Of a stretch of DNA of 64,000 nucleotides, positions 52,285 through 60,248 are shown piece after piece. Each line of letters begins with the position of its first letter. Positions within the stretch are counted from its first letter, which is position 1. The notes beneath the pieces are model-generated. The model was given only the letters and a program-made list of their open reading frames with translations. It was not told where the DNA came from and searched no databases. Made by a program: the position numbers and the translations under genes. The DNA comes from Asticcacaulis sp. UBA2476. GTDB taxonomy: Bacteria; Pseudomonadota; Alphaproteobacteria; Caulobacterales; Caulobacteraceae. The stretch lies in the NCBI GenBank assembly GCA_002342035.1, contig DDPE01000079.1, forward strand, positions 15,808 to 79,807. The letters are read 5' to 3'.

Positions 52285-52878
52285 ATGACACCTGAACAGA
52301 AAACCATATCACGCATTCTGAAGGTCAATCATGCCGGCGAGTATGGTGCGATCCGCATCTACCGCGCCCAGATTTTCGTATCCAGGCACCTTCACAAAGA
52401 CCTGTTGGCATTTCTCGAAGAGACAGTTTCCCATGAGGTCGACCACTGCCGCATGTTCCGTGAGGCTATGGCTGCGCGCCATTCGCGCCCGTGCTATGCC
52501 ATGTGGTTATGGGGTCTGGGCGGTTATGCCCTTGGCCTGATGACGGCCATCATGGGCAAAAACGCCATTATGGTCTGTACCGCCGCGGTAGAGCGCACAG
52601 TTCATCGCCACCTTGAGGAACAGATAGACTTTCTGGCCGGACGCGATGAAGCCCTGAAAGTCGCGATAGCGGATATTCAGGCTCAGGAACTGGGCCATCT
52701 CCTACATGCCGAGGCCCATATCCGCCCCGGTCCGCTTAATCGCGGGTTGTCGTCTGCGATCTGCGTAAGCACAGAGGTGGTTATCTGGCTATCGACCCAA
52801 GGTGCGGTCAGCCGGATGCAACGCGCACTAAGCCCTCTACCCCAGCAATCTATGCCGCTTGGCGAACGGCAGCCATAG
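52285..52878 (+). CDS. coq7: Demethoxyubiquinone hydroxylase (COQ7) family protein
   Basis: A 197-residue di-iron protein expected to carry out the last hydroxylation of ubiquinone synthesis at the inner membrane. Iron ligands appear in NHAGEYGAIRIY, EETVSHEVDHCRMF, VERTVHRHLEEQ and QAQELGHLLHAE, with two ExxH pairs. Hydrophobic LWGLGGYALGLMTAIMG fits peripheral membrane binding. It is translated just after DUF2905. The final 42 bases overlap the convergent esterase gene, and the C-terminus is longer than usual, ending in a non-conserved tail. Confidence 0.87.
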   Translation: MTPEQKTISRILKVNHAGEYGAIRIYRAQIFVSRHLHKDLLAFLEETVSHEVDHCRMFREAMAARHSRPCYAMWLWGLGGYALGLMTAIMGKNAIMVCTAAVERTVHRHLEEQIDFLAGRDEALKVAIADIQAQELGHLLHAEAHIRPGPLNRGLSSAICVSTEVVIWLSTQGAVSRMQRALSPLPQQSMPLGERQP

Positions 52879-53829
52879 CTCCATGAATGGCTCGTCCTTG
52901 CCATCGGTGCGCAAGCCGTGGCCGCCTTTTTCAAAGATATGCAGTTCCGACGGGGTCTTATTGGCACGTAAAGCGCTATAAAGCATCAGGCTGTTTTCGG
53001 CCACCACCACCCGGTCATCGGCGGCGTGCGCCAGAAAGGTCGGCGGCATATCGACCGGCAGGTTTTGCTCCAGCGACAGCGCTTTACGCTGTTCATCGGT
53101 CGGGCTGTTAGGGAACAGTTGCTTGACCGACCCGCCGTGGGCATACGGCGCCATCATGGTCATGACCGGATAGAACAGGCCGGACACCCGCGGTTTGGTG
53201 GACAAGGTATCCGCCGAATCGACGGGCGCGTAGGTGTCACGCCCATAGCTTTCCGACAGCCACCCGGCCAGATGCCCACCCGCCGAAAAACCAATCACAC
53301 CGATGCGGTTCGGATCAATACCAAATTCGGCGGCCCGGTGGCGGATCAGGCGAATGGCGCGCTGAGCGTCCTGAAGCGGCGCTTGCGGCCCCGCCGCCCA
53401 GCCATCGGCCGGTAAGCGGTAGGTCATGGTGAAGGTGGTGATGCCCTGATCGGCCAGCCACTGATCGGTGCCGCCACCGGCGCGCGATACCGCCACCCGC
53501 ACATAGCCGCCGCCGGGGATCATCAGCACCGCCGCGCCATTGGGATTTTTCGGGCGGCGCACCATCAGGATCGGATCGGTCACATGGGTGGCGGCTGTGT
53601 CGTTGGGGTCACCACCGGGGTTACGTAAAATCCATTCTTCTTTGGCAGTAACAGCCGCCGCTCCCGGCGCACCGTTCGGCCATAGTTTAAAGCTTTCCAG
53701 CGGCGGTTTCAGCGCCGGTACCGGTTTTGGAGATGCGACCACTGGCGCTACGGAAGGCGTTTGCGCGCACGCCATCTGCGGAAAAAATGCGGCCGCAGCC
53801 CCCAGCGTGAGTAAACGACGACGATCCAT
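52837..53829 (-). CDS. Tat-exported alpha/beta hydrolase (carbohydrate esterase-like)
   Basis: A 330-residue hydrolase with a twin-arginine type leader MDRRRLLTLGAAAAFF followed by a Pro/Val-rich linker. The nucleophile is in GVIGFSAGGHLAGW, the acid in FLAHAADDRVV, and the histidine in EKGGHGLRTD. Such proteins are often annotated as xylanases but are usually acetyl or feruloyl esterases acting on plant polysaccharides. ATG 53829 is preferred over an upstream one because the leader starts there. The 3' end overlaps the coq7 gene. Confidence 0.85.
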   Translation of the reverse strand: MDRRRLLTLGAAAAFFPQMACAQTPSVAPVVASPKPVPALKPPLESFKLWPNGAPGAAAVTAKEEWILRNPGGDPNDTAATHVTDPILMVRRPKNPNGAAVLMIPGGGYVRVAVSRAGGGTDQWLADQGITTFTMTYRLPADGWAAGPQAPLQDAQRAIRLIRHRAAEFGIDPNRIGVIGFSAGGHLAGWLSESYGRDTYAPVDSADTLSTKPRVSGLFYPVMTMMAPYAHGGSVKQLFPNSPTDEQRKALSLEQNLPVDMPPTFLAHAADDRVVVAENSLMLYSALRANKTPSELHIFEKGGHGLRTDGKDEPFMELWLPFAKRHRLLG

Positions 53830-53942
53830 GCCTGGCCCCTGAGATTCACCGAGCCGAACGCATGCTCGATATTGATTGATTGCGATTAATTTAGCGCAAC
53901 GTACCGGCAAAGCAAGCCCTTAAACCGACTTCCGAATTGACA

Positions 53943-53975
53943 ACCTACCTCCCCCCTCTCGAAGATGGGGAGAGA
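53943..53975. repeat. Dispersed GC-rich repeat, partial copy 3
   Basis: CCTACCTCCCCCCTCTCGAA followed by GATGGGGAGAGACT is an end fragment of the family at 51951. It precedes the hydrolase start at 53997. Confidence 0.55.
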
Positions 53976-53996
53976 CTATACCAAAAGAGACCTGAT

Positions 53997-54566
53997 ATGA
54001 TCGCGCTTAATCCCCGCACCACCTCCCTCGTCCTGATCGACCTGCAAAACGGCATCATCAACCGGCCGCTGGAGCCGCGCGACGGCCAGGTGGTAGCCGA
54101 AGCCGGTATGGCCTTGGCGGAGCGGTTCAGAGCCGCCAAGGCGCTGGTGGTGCCCGTTCATGTTTGCTGGGCCAAAGACTATGCTGATATGCCGTCCATG
54201 AACGTCGATCAGCCCATGCCGCGCCCCGAAGGCGGGATGCCTGCCGATTTCGCCACCTTTCATCCCGGTCTGGTCAAGGACGGTGATCTGGTAATTTCCA
54301 AGCATCAATGGGGCGCACTATACGGCACCGAGCTTGACGCCCAACTGCGCCGGCGCGGGATCAAAACCACAGTCCTCGGCGGCATCGCCACCAATTTCGG
54401 CGTCGAATCGACCGCGCGTCAGGCGTGGGAGCACGGCTATGATGTGGTGATCTGCGAAGACCTGTGCACCAGCCAGTCCGACCACCTGCACCGCCTGAGC
54501 ATCCAGCATATCCTGCCGCGCCTTGCCCGCGTCATCCAAAGCGCTGAACTGCATTTTACGGCTTAA
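53997..54566 (+). CDS. Isochorismatase-fold hydrolase lacking the catalytic cysteine
   Basis: A 189-residue protein of the cysteine hydrolase/isochorismatase superfamily. The first acidic residue lies in LVLIDLQNGIIN and the lysine in VISKHQWGALYGTELDAQL. The position where nicotinamidase-like enzymes have cysteine reads GGIATNFGVESTARQAW, with Phe-Gly instead. True isochorismatases and YecD-type proteins also lack this cysteine, so a different chemistry or no catalysis is likely. ATG 53997 is chosen because AAGAGA precedes it and the upstream codons lie in a repeat. Confidence 0.83.
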   Translation: MIALNPRTTSLVLIDLQNGIINRPLEPRDGQVVAEAGMALAERFRAAKALVVPVHVCWAKDYADMPSMNVDQPMPRPEGGMPADFATFHPGLVKDGDLVISKHQWGALYGTELDAQLRRRGIKTTVLGGIATNFGVESTARQAWEHGYDVVICEDLCTSQSDHLHRLSIQHILPRLARVIQSAELHFTA

Positions 54567-54618
54567 GTCCCTTGCCACGCTACGGTTTCCAGCAGACTAT
54601 GGCGCTACGGAGGTGCAT

Positions 54619-55635
54619 ATGGCTTATGATCTGGCGTTGGATGAATTTGTAGCGAGCCTGCCCAAAGCGGAACTGCATGTCCATATCGAAGGCACGCTGG
54701 AGCCCGAACTGATGTTCGATCTGGCGCAGCGTAACGGCATCACCTTGGCCTTTGACAGCATCGAAGCTGTGCGCGCTGCCTATGATTTCTCGAACCTTCA
54801 GGACTTTCTCGACATCTATTATCAGGGTGCCGATGTCCTGCGCACCGAAGCCGATTTTTACGACCTCGCCATGGCCTATTTTGCGCGCGCCGCCGCCGAT
54901 TGCGTCCGTCATGCCGAGATTTTCTTTGATCCGCAAACCCACACCGATCGTGGCATAAGCTTTGAGACCGTCATTAATGGCCTTCACCGCGCAAAAGTTG
55001 AGGCCGAGGCGCGCTGGGGCATGACCAGTGGTTTGATCCTGTGTTTTCTGCGCCATCTGCCGGAAGATGCCGCCCTTGAGACACTGGAGGTCGCCCGTCC
55101 GCATTTGGATAAAATCATAGGCGTCGGTCTGGATTCCTCGGAAGTCGGCCACCCGCCCTCGAAATTTGCTCGCGTTTTTGCCCGCGCCCGCGAACTGGGC
55201 ATGAGGCTGGTCGCCCATGCCGGCGAAGAAGGCCCGCCGGACTATGTTTATGAGGCGCTGGATATTCTGAACATCGACCGCGTTGACCACGGCAATCGTT
55301 CGCTGGAGGATGACGCCCTCACGAAGCGGCTGGTGGCATCCGGTCTGACCCTGACGGTGTGTCCGTTGTCGAACCATAAGCTGTGTGTGGTTGAGGACAT
55401 GACCACCCACCCGATCCCGCAGATGCTCAGGCACGGCCTGAAAGCCACCATTAATTCCGATGATCCGGCCTATTTCGGGGGCTATGTGAACGATAATTTC
55501 CACGCCCTGACCGCGATTGGCCTGATTGACCGCGCCGATTGCGTAACGCTGGCCCGCAATTCCATTACCGGGTCGTTTGCCTCTGATGCCCGCAAGGCCG
55601 AGCTACTCAAGGAAATAGAGATATACGCCGGTTAA
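54619..55635 (+). CDS. Adenine deaminase (adenosine deaminase family)
   Basis: A 338-residue zinc enzyme. Metal-binding HVHIEG is in LPKAELHVHIEG, the later histidine in MRLVAHAGEEGPPDYVYEAL, the catalytic region in RVDHGNRSLED, and the second aspartate in INSDDPAYFGGYVNDNF. The segment SSEVGHPPSKFARVF and the SDDPAYFGGY closing are those of the fungal-type adenine deaminases rather than true adenosine deaminases. It would convert adenine to hypoxanthine for purine salvage. CGGAGG precedes ATG 54619. It follows the hydrolase by 52 bases. Confidence 0.9.
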   Translation: MAYDLALDEFVASLPKAELHVHIEGTLEPELMFDLAQRNGITLAFDSIEAVRAAYDFSNLQDFLDIYYQGADVLRTEADFYDLAMAYFARAAADCVRHAEIFFDPQTHTDRGISFETVINGLHRAKVEAEARWGMTSGLILCFLRHLPEDAALETLEVARPHLDKIIGVGLDSSEVGHPPSKFARVFARARELGMRLVAHAGEEGPPDYVYEALDILNIDRVDHGNRSLEDDALTKRLVASGLTLTVCPLSNHKLCVVEDMTTHPIPQMLRHGLKATINSDDPAYFGGYVNDNFHALTAIGLIDRADCVTLARNSITGSFASDARKAELLKEIEIYAG

Positions 55636-55656
55636 ATCGCGCCTATTATACCCCTC

Positions 55657-56337
55657 ATGACCTCAAAACCGCCCCACATCGCTATCCGCTTTGTCCATGC
55701 CCGCCCGATCCTGTCCGGGTGCGCAGCCTTGGCTGTGGCCATGGTCGCGGGCCTTATGTGGCTGACCGACTGGCGGCTGTCCAAAGACATAGTGATTGCG
55801 TGGAATATCGCTGCCATCATCTATCTGGGCCTTAGCTGGCGGATGATGCTGACCGCCGACGAAGCGTCAATGCATAAGCGAGCCGAGCAGCAGGACGTGG
55901 CGCAGGTCGCCATCCTCATGTTGTCGGTGCTCACCATCGTCATCTGCATCACCGCAGTGGTCACCGAACTCATCGAAGCCAAAACCCTGTACGGTGCTCA
56001 GCGCAGTCTGACCATTGCGCTTGTGGTGGCCACCATCGTCACCAGTTGGGCGTTCGTACACACGATTTTCGCGCTGCATTATGCCCACGCCTATTATATC
56101 GGCCTTAAGCGTAACAAATCCCCCGGCCTGAGCTTCCCGGATAAAGACCCAACGCCCGACTATCTCGATTTCCTGTATTTCTCATTTATCATAGGCACCG
56201 CCGCCCAGACCGCTGATGTCGCCATCACCTCAAAAGCCATGCGCCGGACGAGCCTGTTCCATGCGGTGTTTGCGTTTTTTTTCAACACCGCCATACTGGC
56301 CCTGACGATCAATATCGCCGCCAGCTTTGTGACCTGA
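55657..56337 (+). CDS. DUF1345 family membrane protein
   Basis: A 226-residue inner-membrane protein with about five helices. The family pattern is in WAFVHTIFALHYAHAYY, followed by DYLDFLYFSFIIGTAAQTADVAITSKAMRR and a closing FFNTAILALTINIAASF. The function is unknown. It starts 21 bases after the deaminase and ends three bases before the convergent lipoprotein gene. Confidence 0.9.
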   Translation: MTSKPPHIAIRFVHARPILSGCAALAVAMVAGLMWLTDWRLSKDIVIAWNIAAIIYLGLSWRMMLTADEASMHKRAEQQDVAQVAILMLSVLTIVICITAVVTELIEAKTLYGAQRSLTIALVVATIVTSWAFVHTIFALHYAHAYYIGLKRNKSPGLSFPDKDPTPDYLDFLYFSFIIGTAAQTADVAITSKAMRRTSLFHAVFAFFFNTAILALTINIAASFVT

Positions 56338-56340
56338 ACC

Positions 56341-56676
56341 CTATTCCGTTTTGCAATGGGTGGGCACCATGCGCCCGACGGCCCAGGTTGCCTCTGAGCC
56401 CTTGCCGCGGAAGTCATGCTTGCCCGACGTGTACCACATGCCGGACGCCACCGGCTGCTGCTTGAGTTGCAGTTGCGTGCCGTCAGCCAGGGTAACAATG
56501 GCCGCATCCGGCGTAAAGCTGATCACAAAATTGGTGCCGTCCGCGCAAGTGTAAGGGATACCGTCGGCTGACGGTGCGCCCAAAGGCGGCGGCGGAGGTG
56601 GTGGTGGTGCTGACGGCATGGTGGCGCAGGCCGATAAGGTGATCACTGCGGTTGACGCGGCTAAAATCCGGATCAT
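56341..56676 (-). CDS. MliC-like lipoprotein (C-type lysozyme inhibitor domain)
   Basis: A 111-residue lipoprotein. The lipobox is in MIRILAASTAVITLSACATM, with the lipidated Cys at residue 17. A proline-rich linker follows, then a MliC-type domain: YTCADGTNFVISF and, after a lysine-rich middle, ASGMWYTSGKHDFRGKGSEATW. Members of this family inhibit host lysozyme or bind peptidoglycan fragments in the periplasm. ATG 56676 is chosen over 56757 because the lipoprotein signal begins there. Confidence 0.82.
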   Translation of the reverse strand: MIRILAASTAVITLSACATMPSAPPPPPPPPLGAPSADGIPYTCADGTNFVISFTPDAAIVTLADGTQLQLKQQPVASGMWYTSGKHDFRGKGSEATWAVGRMVPTHCKTE

Positions 56677-56782
56677 ATCCCTGCCCTTTTTCCTTCGGTC
56701 TTTCGACGACCTGTGCGGTTTACCATATGTCTTATAAAGCTTTTGTAGCCGCTTCAAAATAAGTTTTTGATAGGGATTAATG

Positions 56783-56866
56783 AGAGCGTTTTCCCCAAAA
56801 GTGGCCCCACTTTTGGGTTAAGAAAGAGCGACAAAACAAATAACCAGATCAAAATTTTGATCTGGT
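56783..56866. repeat. AGAGCG-family repeat with perfect palindromic end
   Basis: Starts AGAGCGTTTTCCCCAAAAGT, related to the element at 38197. It ends in a perfect palindrome at 56843-56866 (ACCAGATCAAAA and its reverse complement, no loop). This end contains the last six codons and the stop of the CDF transporter gene. Confidence 0.6.
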
Positions 56867-57550
56867 GCGCAATTCACTCATCGCCTGCCGCGTGATTCGC
56901 CACGCTGCAGACAGGCCCAAAGCCACCATCAACAACGCTACCACCGCATCAGCAATGTTCGATCCAGTCAACCAGACGATGACGGCCGCGACCATGACCA
57001 TGACATTGCTGATGGCGTCATTGCGCGCGCACAGCCACACCGACATGACATTGGAATCGCCCGACCGGTAACGATACAGAAACGCCGCGCTGCCGAGATT
57101 AACGGCGATGGCCAGCACGCTGACGATCCCCATGATCTCAGGCCGCGGCACCGTGCCATTTATCAGTTGCAGCACCGTCGCCACCCCGACCCACAGGCTG
57201 AACGCGACCATACAGGCGACCTTGAACAAGGACGCCTTGGCGCGCACCGATTGAACGGCGCTTAAGACCAATAAACTAATGGCGATATTGCCGGCATCGC
57301 CCGCGAAATCGAGCGCATCGGCCAGCAGCGCCATCGACAGCCCTTTAAGCCCCGCGCCGATCTCAACCAAAAACATGGCCGCATTGGCCGCCAGCACGAT
57401 CCACAACACCTTGCGATAGCGCGCCTCAACCACCGGGCCGGTGTCATGATCATGGTGGCCCAAGCCCAGAAAACCGTGGCCTTTGTCGTGGCTATGGTCA
57501 TGGCCGTGGGCGCAGGACGCGCCATGTTCGTGGGAATGGTCATCAGTCAT
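56849..57550 (-). CDS. Cation diffusion facilitator (zinc-type) transporter
   Basis: A 233-residue inner-membrane transporter of the cation diffusion facilitator group. The His-rich N-terminus (MTDDHSHEHGASCAHGHDHS) binds metal. Six helices follow, with DALDFAGDAGN in helix 2 and NAISNVMVMVA-like helix 5 (here NDAISNVMVMV) carrying transport-site residues. The usual C-terminal cytosolic domain is absent: the protein ends soon after helix 6, in a stretch that lies in a repeat. It is co-transcribed with an ArsR-type sensor (8-base overlap), so it probably exports zinc or a similar ion under its control. Confidence 0.88.
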   Translation of the reverse strand: MTDDHSHEHGASCAHGHDHSHDKGHGFLGLGHHDHDTGPVVEARYRKVLWIVLAANAAMFLVEIGAGLKGLSMALLADALDFAGDAGNIAISLLVLSAVQSVRAKASLFKVACMVAFSLWVGVATVLQLINGTVPRPEIMGIVSVLAIAVNLGSAAFLYRYRSGDSNVMSVWLCARNDAISNVMVMVAAVIVWLTGSNIADAVVALLMVALGLSAAWRITRQAMSELRTRSKF

Positions 57551-57878
57551 GGTCAGGCTCCCGGATATGGTCGCGCATATCCTCAATCATATGGCGGACG
57601 TGATGGTCGCTTAAGGTGTAGAAAATCTGCTTGCCCTGCTTGCGAAAACGCACCAGACGCGCCGCTTTCAACAGGCGCAGATGGTGGCTGGTCAGGGCTG
57701 TTGAGGCCCCGACTTTGGCTGCGATATCACCCACCGCCGCCTCGCCCGCCAGACAGCACAGGACAATGCGCAACCGCATCGGATCACCCAGCAGGTGGAA
57801 AATCTCGGCCAGTTCGATAACGACATCATCGTCATCGGCCACAGCGATATGGGTCACGGGCTTGTCCATGACAAACAT
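57543..57878 (-). CDS. ArsR/SmtB-type metal-sensing repressor
   Basis: A 111-residue winged-helix repressor: RMRIVLCCLAGEAAVGDIAAKVGASTALTSHHLRLLKAARLV-like sequence (here RLRIVLCCLAGEAAVGDIA onward) gives the DNA-binding region. The C-terminal helix SDHHVRHMIEDMRDHIREP carries Asp, His(+2), His(+13) and Glu(+16), exactly the spacing of the alpha-5 zinc site of SmtB. De-repression by Zn(II) is expected. The stop overlaps the CDF transporter start. The AT-rich upstream stretch at 57879-57905 is a likely operator. Confidence 0.9.
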   Translation of the reverse strand: MFVMDKPVTHIAVADDDDVVIELAEIFHLLGDPMRLRIVLCCLAGEAAVGDIAAKVGASTALTSHHLRLLKAARLVRFRKQGKQIFYTLSDHHVRHMIEDMRDHIREPDHD

Positions 57879-57911
57879 ATAAACAATTATTTGAATGTTG
57901 TAAAGTACAGC

Positions 57912-58475
57912 CTATTTCGCCGCCGCCAATAGCATGGCCAGCACCGATTTGGCGGCATCAAACGGCGCCGGACTGCGGCTGGCCTGAGACGCGACCACCG
58001 CCCCGTTAAACAGGACAATGACTTGCCCCGCCAGTTTATCGGGGTCTTTATAGCCGCCGTCCGCGCACAGGCTTTTGATGTAGTTCAGGAAGGTCTCAAA
58101 GAATTTTAGGCTGGCCGCCTGCACCGGCGTGTCGCGGCCGGAATATTCCAGATTGGCGCTGATGGCGAAGCAGCCGCGAAAACTGCCCTCATCAAACATC
58201 GCCTTACGGAAATCGAACAGCGCCATGACCCGCCCTGCGGGATCGGGGCTTAAGCGCGCGATCTCAACGGGGGCGGTGCTCAAAAACCGCTCACCATAAT
58301 GACCGATCAGTTCGGCAATCAGGTCTTCCTTGGAGGCAAAGTACTTATAGAGCGTGCGCTTTGAGATGCCGGTGTCGGCCATGACCTTATCGACGCCGGT
58401 GGCGTGAAAGCCATGATCGTAAAACAGTTCATAGGCGTGATCTATAATTTCCTGTTTTTTCAGAGCCTTGGTCAT
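57912..58475 (-). CDS. TetR family transcriptional regulator
   Basis: A 187-residue repressor. The helix-turn-helix lies in IIDHAYELFYDHGFHATGVDKVMADTGISKRTLYKYFASKEDLIAEL (about residues 8-54). The C-terminal ligand domain has FDEGSFRGCFAISANLEYSGRDTP, a pattern seen in AcuR-like regulators of aldehyde or acrylate detoxification. ATG 58475 is preferred over a frame extension to 58532, which would run into the operators. It is divergent from the SDR gene and likely represses it and itself through the palindromes at 58534 and 58565. Confidence 0.9.
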   Translation of the reverse strand: MTKALKKQEIIDHAYELFYDHGFHATGVDKVMADTGISKRTLYKYFASKEDLIAELIGHYGERFLSTAPVEIARLSPDPAGRVMALFDFRKAMFDEGSFRGCFAISANLEYSGRDTPVQAASLKFFETFLNYIKSLCADGGYKDPDKLAGQVIVLFNGAVVASQASRSPAPFDAAKSVLAMLLAAAK

Positions 58476-58533
58476 GTGCGCACAGTCCGATGGGGGATGG
58501 GTGATATTTTTTATAGCGGATATCGTTGACAAT

Positions 58534-58551
58534 GTAAACCGATCGGTTTAC
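58534..58551. promoter_or_regulatory. TetR operator 1
   Basis: GTAAACCGATCGGTTTAC is a perfect 18-base palindrome in the divergent TetR/SDR intergenic region. TTGACA at 58526-58531 just precedes it and could be the -35 element of the SDR promoter. Confidence 0.85.
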
Positions 58552-58564
58552 ACACAACCTCAAT

Positions 58565-58582
58565 GTAAACAGATCGGTTTAC
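58565..58582. promoter_or_regulatory. TetR operator 2
   Basis: GTAAACAGATCGGTTTAC repeats operator 1 with one mismatch in the left arm. The centres are 31 bases apart, about three helical turns, so two dimers would bind on one face of the DNA. Confidence 0.85.
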
Positions 58583-58632
58583 TTTTAACCTTCCAAAGCG
58601 TTCCCATCCCCTTCTTTTTCGGAGCCCAGATC

Positions 58633-59352
58633 ATGAAAATCTCTAACGCAACCGTCCTCGTTTCCGGCGCCAACCGCGGCATAGGTGCCGCCATTGTGCG
58701 CGAACTGCTGAACAAAGGCGTGGCCAAAGTCTATGCCGGTGCCCGCAACCCGGCCACCCTGCCTGACTTTGGCGATGACCGGGTCGTGGCCGTTAAGCTT
58801 GATATCACCGACGACGCCGCAGTTCAGGCTTTGGCCGCAGCCCACGCAGACATCGACATCCTCATCAATAATGCCGGCACCGCTCAGTTCGGCACGGTGC
58901 TGACCACGTCCAATGACGATTTCGGTTATGACTTCACCACCAACGTCTTTGGGACATTGAACGTGCTGCGCGCCTTCACGCCGCAACTGGTGGCTAAAAA
59001 ATCCGGCGCGATCGTCAATGTCATCAGCGTCGTAGGCCTTGTGGCCGCCCACAGTCTGGCGGGTTATTCCGCCTCGAAAGCCGCCCTGCTGTCGATCACG
59101 CAGTCGGTGCGCGAAGAATTGAAAGACACCGGCGTTGACGTCTTAGGCGTCTTCCCCGGCCCGATCGAAACCGAACTGGCGCGCGATATCCCACTTAGTA
59201 AAGCCACCCCGGAATCGGCCGCCGCCCTGATCGTCGCGGGCATCGAAGCGGGGGATCTCTATATCTATCCCGATCCGACCGCTCAGGCAATTGGCGCGAC
59301 CTGGGCCACCAATGCCGCAGGCCTTGAGAAGGTCTTCAACGCCGCCCACTGA
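58633..59352 (+). CDS. Short-chain dehydrogenase/reductase
   Basis: A 239-residue classical SDR. The cofactor motif is VLVSGANRGIGAAIV, followed by INNAGTAQFG, the catalytic Ser in VISVVGL and the YSASK pair of Tyr and Lys in LAGYSASKAALL. VFPGPIETEL is typical. It lies under the twin operators of the divergent TetR gene, so it is probably induced by the compound that gene senses, perhaps an aldehyde or ketone. GGAGCC upstream of ATG 58633 is a weak binding site. Confidence 0.92.
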   Translation: MKISNATVLVSGANRGIGAAIVRELLNKGVAKVYAGARNPATLPDFGDDRVVAVKLDITDDAAVQALAAAHADIDILINNAGTAQFGTVLTTSNDDFGYDFTTNVFGTLNVLRAFTPQLVAKKSGAIVNVISVVGLVAAHSLAGYSASKAALLSITQSVREELKDTGVDVLGVFPGPIETELARDIPLSKATPESAAALIVAGIEAGDLYIYPDPTAQAIGATWATNAAGLEKVFNAAH

Positions 59353-59365
59353 AGATGTTTGCCTT

Positions 59366-59397
59366 AAACCGCTCTCCCGCCCGTCGGGAGGGCGGTT
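59366..59397 (+). terminator. Rho-independent terminator after the SDR gene
   Basis: AAACCGC and CTCCCG pair with CGGGAG and GCGGTTT around CCCGT. The T-run is short. Confidence 0.65.
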
Positions 59398-59505
59398 TCG
59401 TTTACGTCATTCTTACGTGTAAGCCCACCATCCGCTTTGAACCTTTAGCCCCCTCCGCGTTAAAGTATAAACTGACCCAACATATTGAAATTACGGAGAA
59501 TGACC

Positions 59506-59718
59506 ATGAATCGCAATCGTATCGAAGGTAGCTGGGAACAAGTCAAAGGCTCGCTTCAGGAAACCTGGGGCAAGCTGACCAACAATGACCTTGATGTCAT
59601 TGAAGGCGACCGCAAGCAACTGGCCGGTAAGCTTCAGGAACGCTACGGCATCGCCCAGGACGAAGTCGACTCCCAGATCAAAAAGTGGAACGACGCCGAC
59701 TATGACAATGTGAGATAA
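59506..59718 (+). CDS. CsbD family stress protein
   Basis: A 70-residue hydrophilic helical protein of the CsbD family: NRIEGSWEQVKGSLQETWGKLTNNDLDVIEGDRKQLAGKLQERYGIAQDEV shows the paired repeats of the family. CGGAG precedes two ATGs; the second, at 59506, gives the conserved MNRNRIEG start. CsbD proteins are abundant general-stress proteins of unknown activity. A strong terminator follows. Confidence 0.92.
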   Translation: MNRNRIEGSWEQVKGSLQETWGKLTNNDLDVIEGDRKQLAGKLQERYGIAQDEVDSQIKKWNDADYDNVR

Positions 59719-59745
59719 CGCACCCGTTTTCGGGAGCGCATATGG

Positions 59746-59785
59746 AAAAGGCCGTTGGCGGAAGAGAGACGCCAGCGGCCTTTTT
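59746..59785 (+). terminator. Rho-independent terminator after the csbD-type gene
   Basis: AAAAGGCCGTTGGCG pairs with CGCCAGCGGCCTTTTT around GAAGAGAGA, with one mismatch. Confidence 0.9.
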
Positions 59786-59795
59786 CTTGCTTAAA

Positions 59796-59877
59796 TCTCC
59801 TCCCTATCGCAGATGGGGAGGTGGCAGACCGCCTTAGGCGGGATGACGGAGGGGGCGAAGCTAACCTGCCCCTACCC
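59796..59877. repeat. Dispersed GC-rich palindromic repeat, copy 4
   Basis: CTCCTCCCTATCGCAGATGG and GGAGGTGGC precede a CCGCC/GGCGG hairpin, then GACGGAGGGGGCGAAGC. It lies five bases before the DUF2061 stop codon. Confidence 0.78.
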
Positions 59878-59881
59878 AAAT

Positions 59882-60091
59882 CTAATGCCCGTGGTTATGG
59901 AACAGTTCAACCTTAACCGGCTTGCGCTCCCACAGGTACTCGTGCAGCGGATAGGCAATGGTCTGCACCATCGGCTCAATCAAACCGATGCCTAGCGCGA
60001 TGGCCCAGTTGCCAGTCAGCACATAGGCGACACTGGTGGCGACGGTAACGTGCATAAGGCTGTACGACAATGTTTTGGCGGCTAAACGCAT
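59882..60091 (-). CDS. DUF2061 family membrane protein
   Basis: A 69-residue protein of the DUF2061 family. Two helices are present, with the pattern SYSLMHVTVATSVAYVLTGNWAIALGIGLIEPMVQTIAYPLHEYLWER. CAGGAGAG precedes ATG 60091. The C-terminus ends FHNHGH. The function of the family is unknown; it is common as a small inner-membrane protein. The repeat of copy 4 ends just before its stop codon. Confidence 0.85.
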   Translation of the reverse strand: MRLAAKTLSYSLMHVTVATSVAYVLTGNWAIALGIGLIEPMVQTIAYPLHEYLWERKPVKVELFHNHGH

Positions 60092-60248
60092 GAGGGTCTC
60101 TCCTGAAATTCGATAAATGCAAATTACTCGCAATTACAATATAGGTAAAATCAATTGTTTTTGAATATGAGATAAAACAAATTTATTCACGTAACCCATG
60201 CCCTTCAAAATCATTGTGCCCGCCTGAATGATTTTGTTATGCACACGC

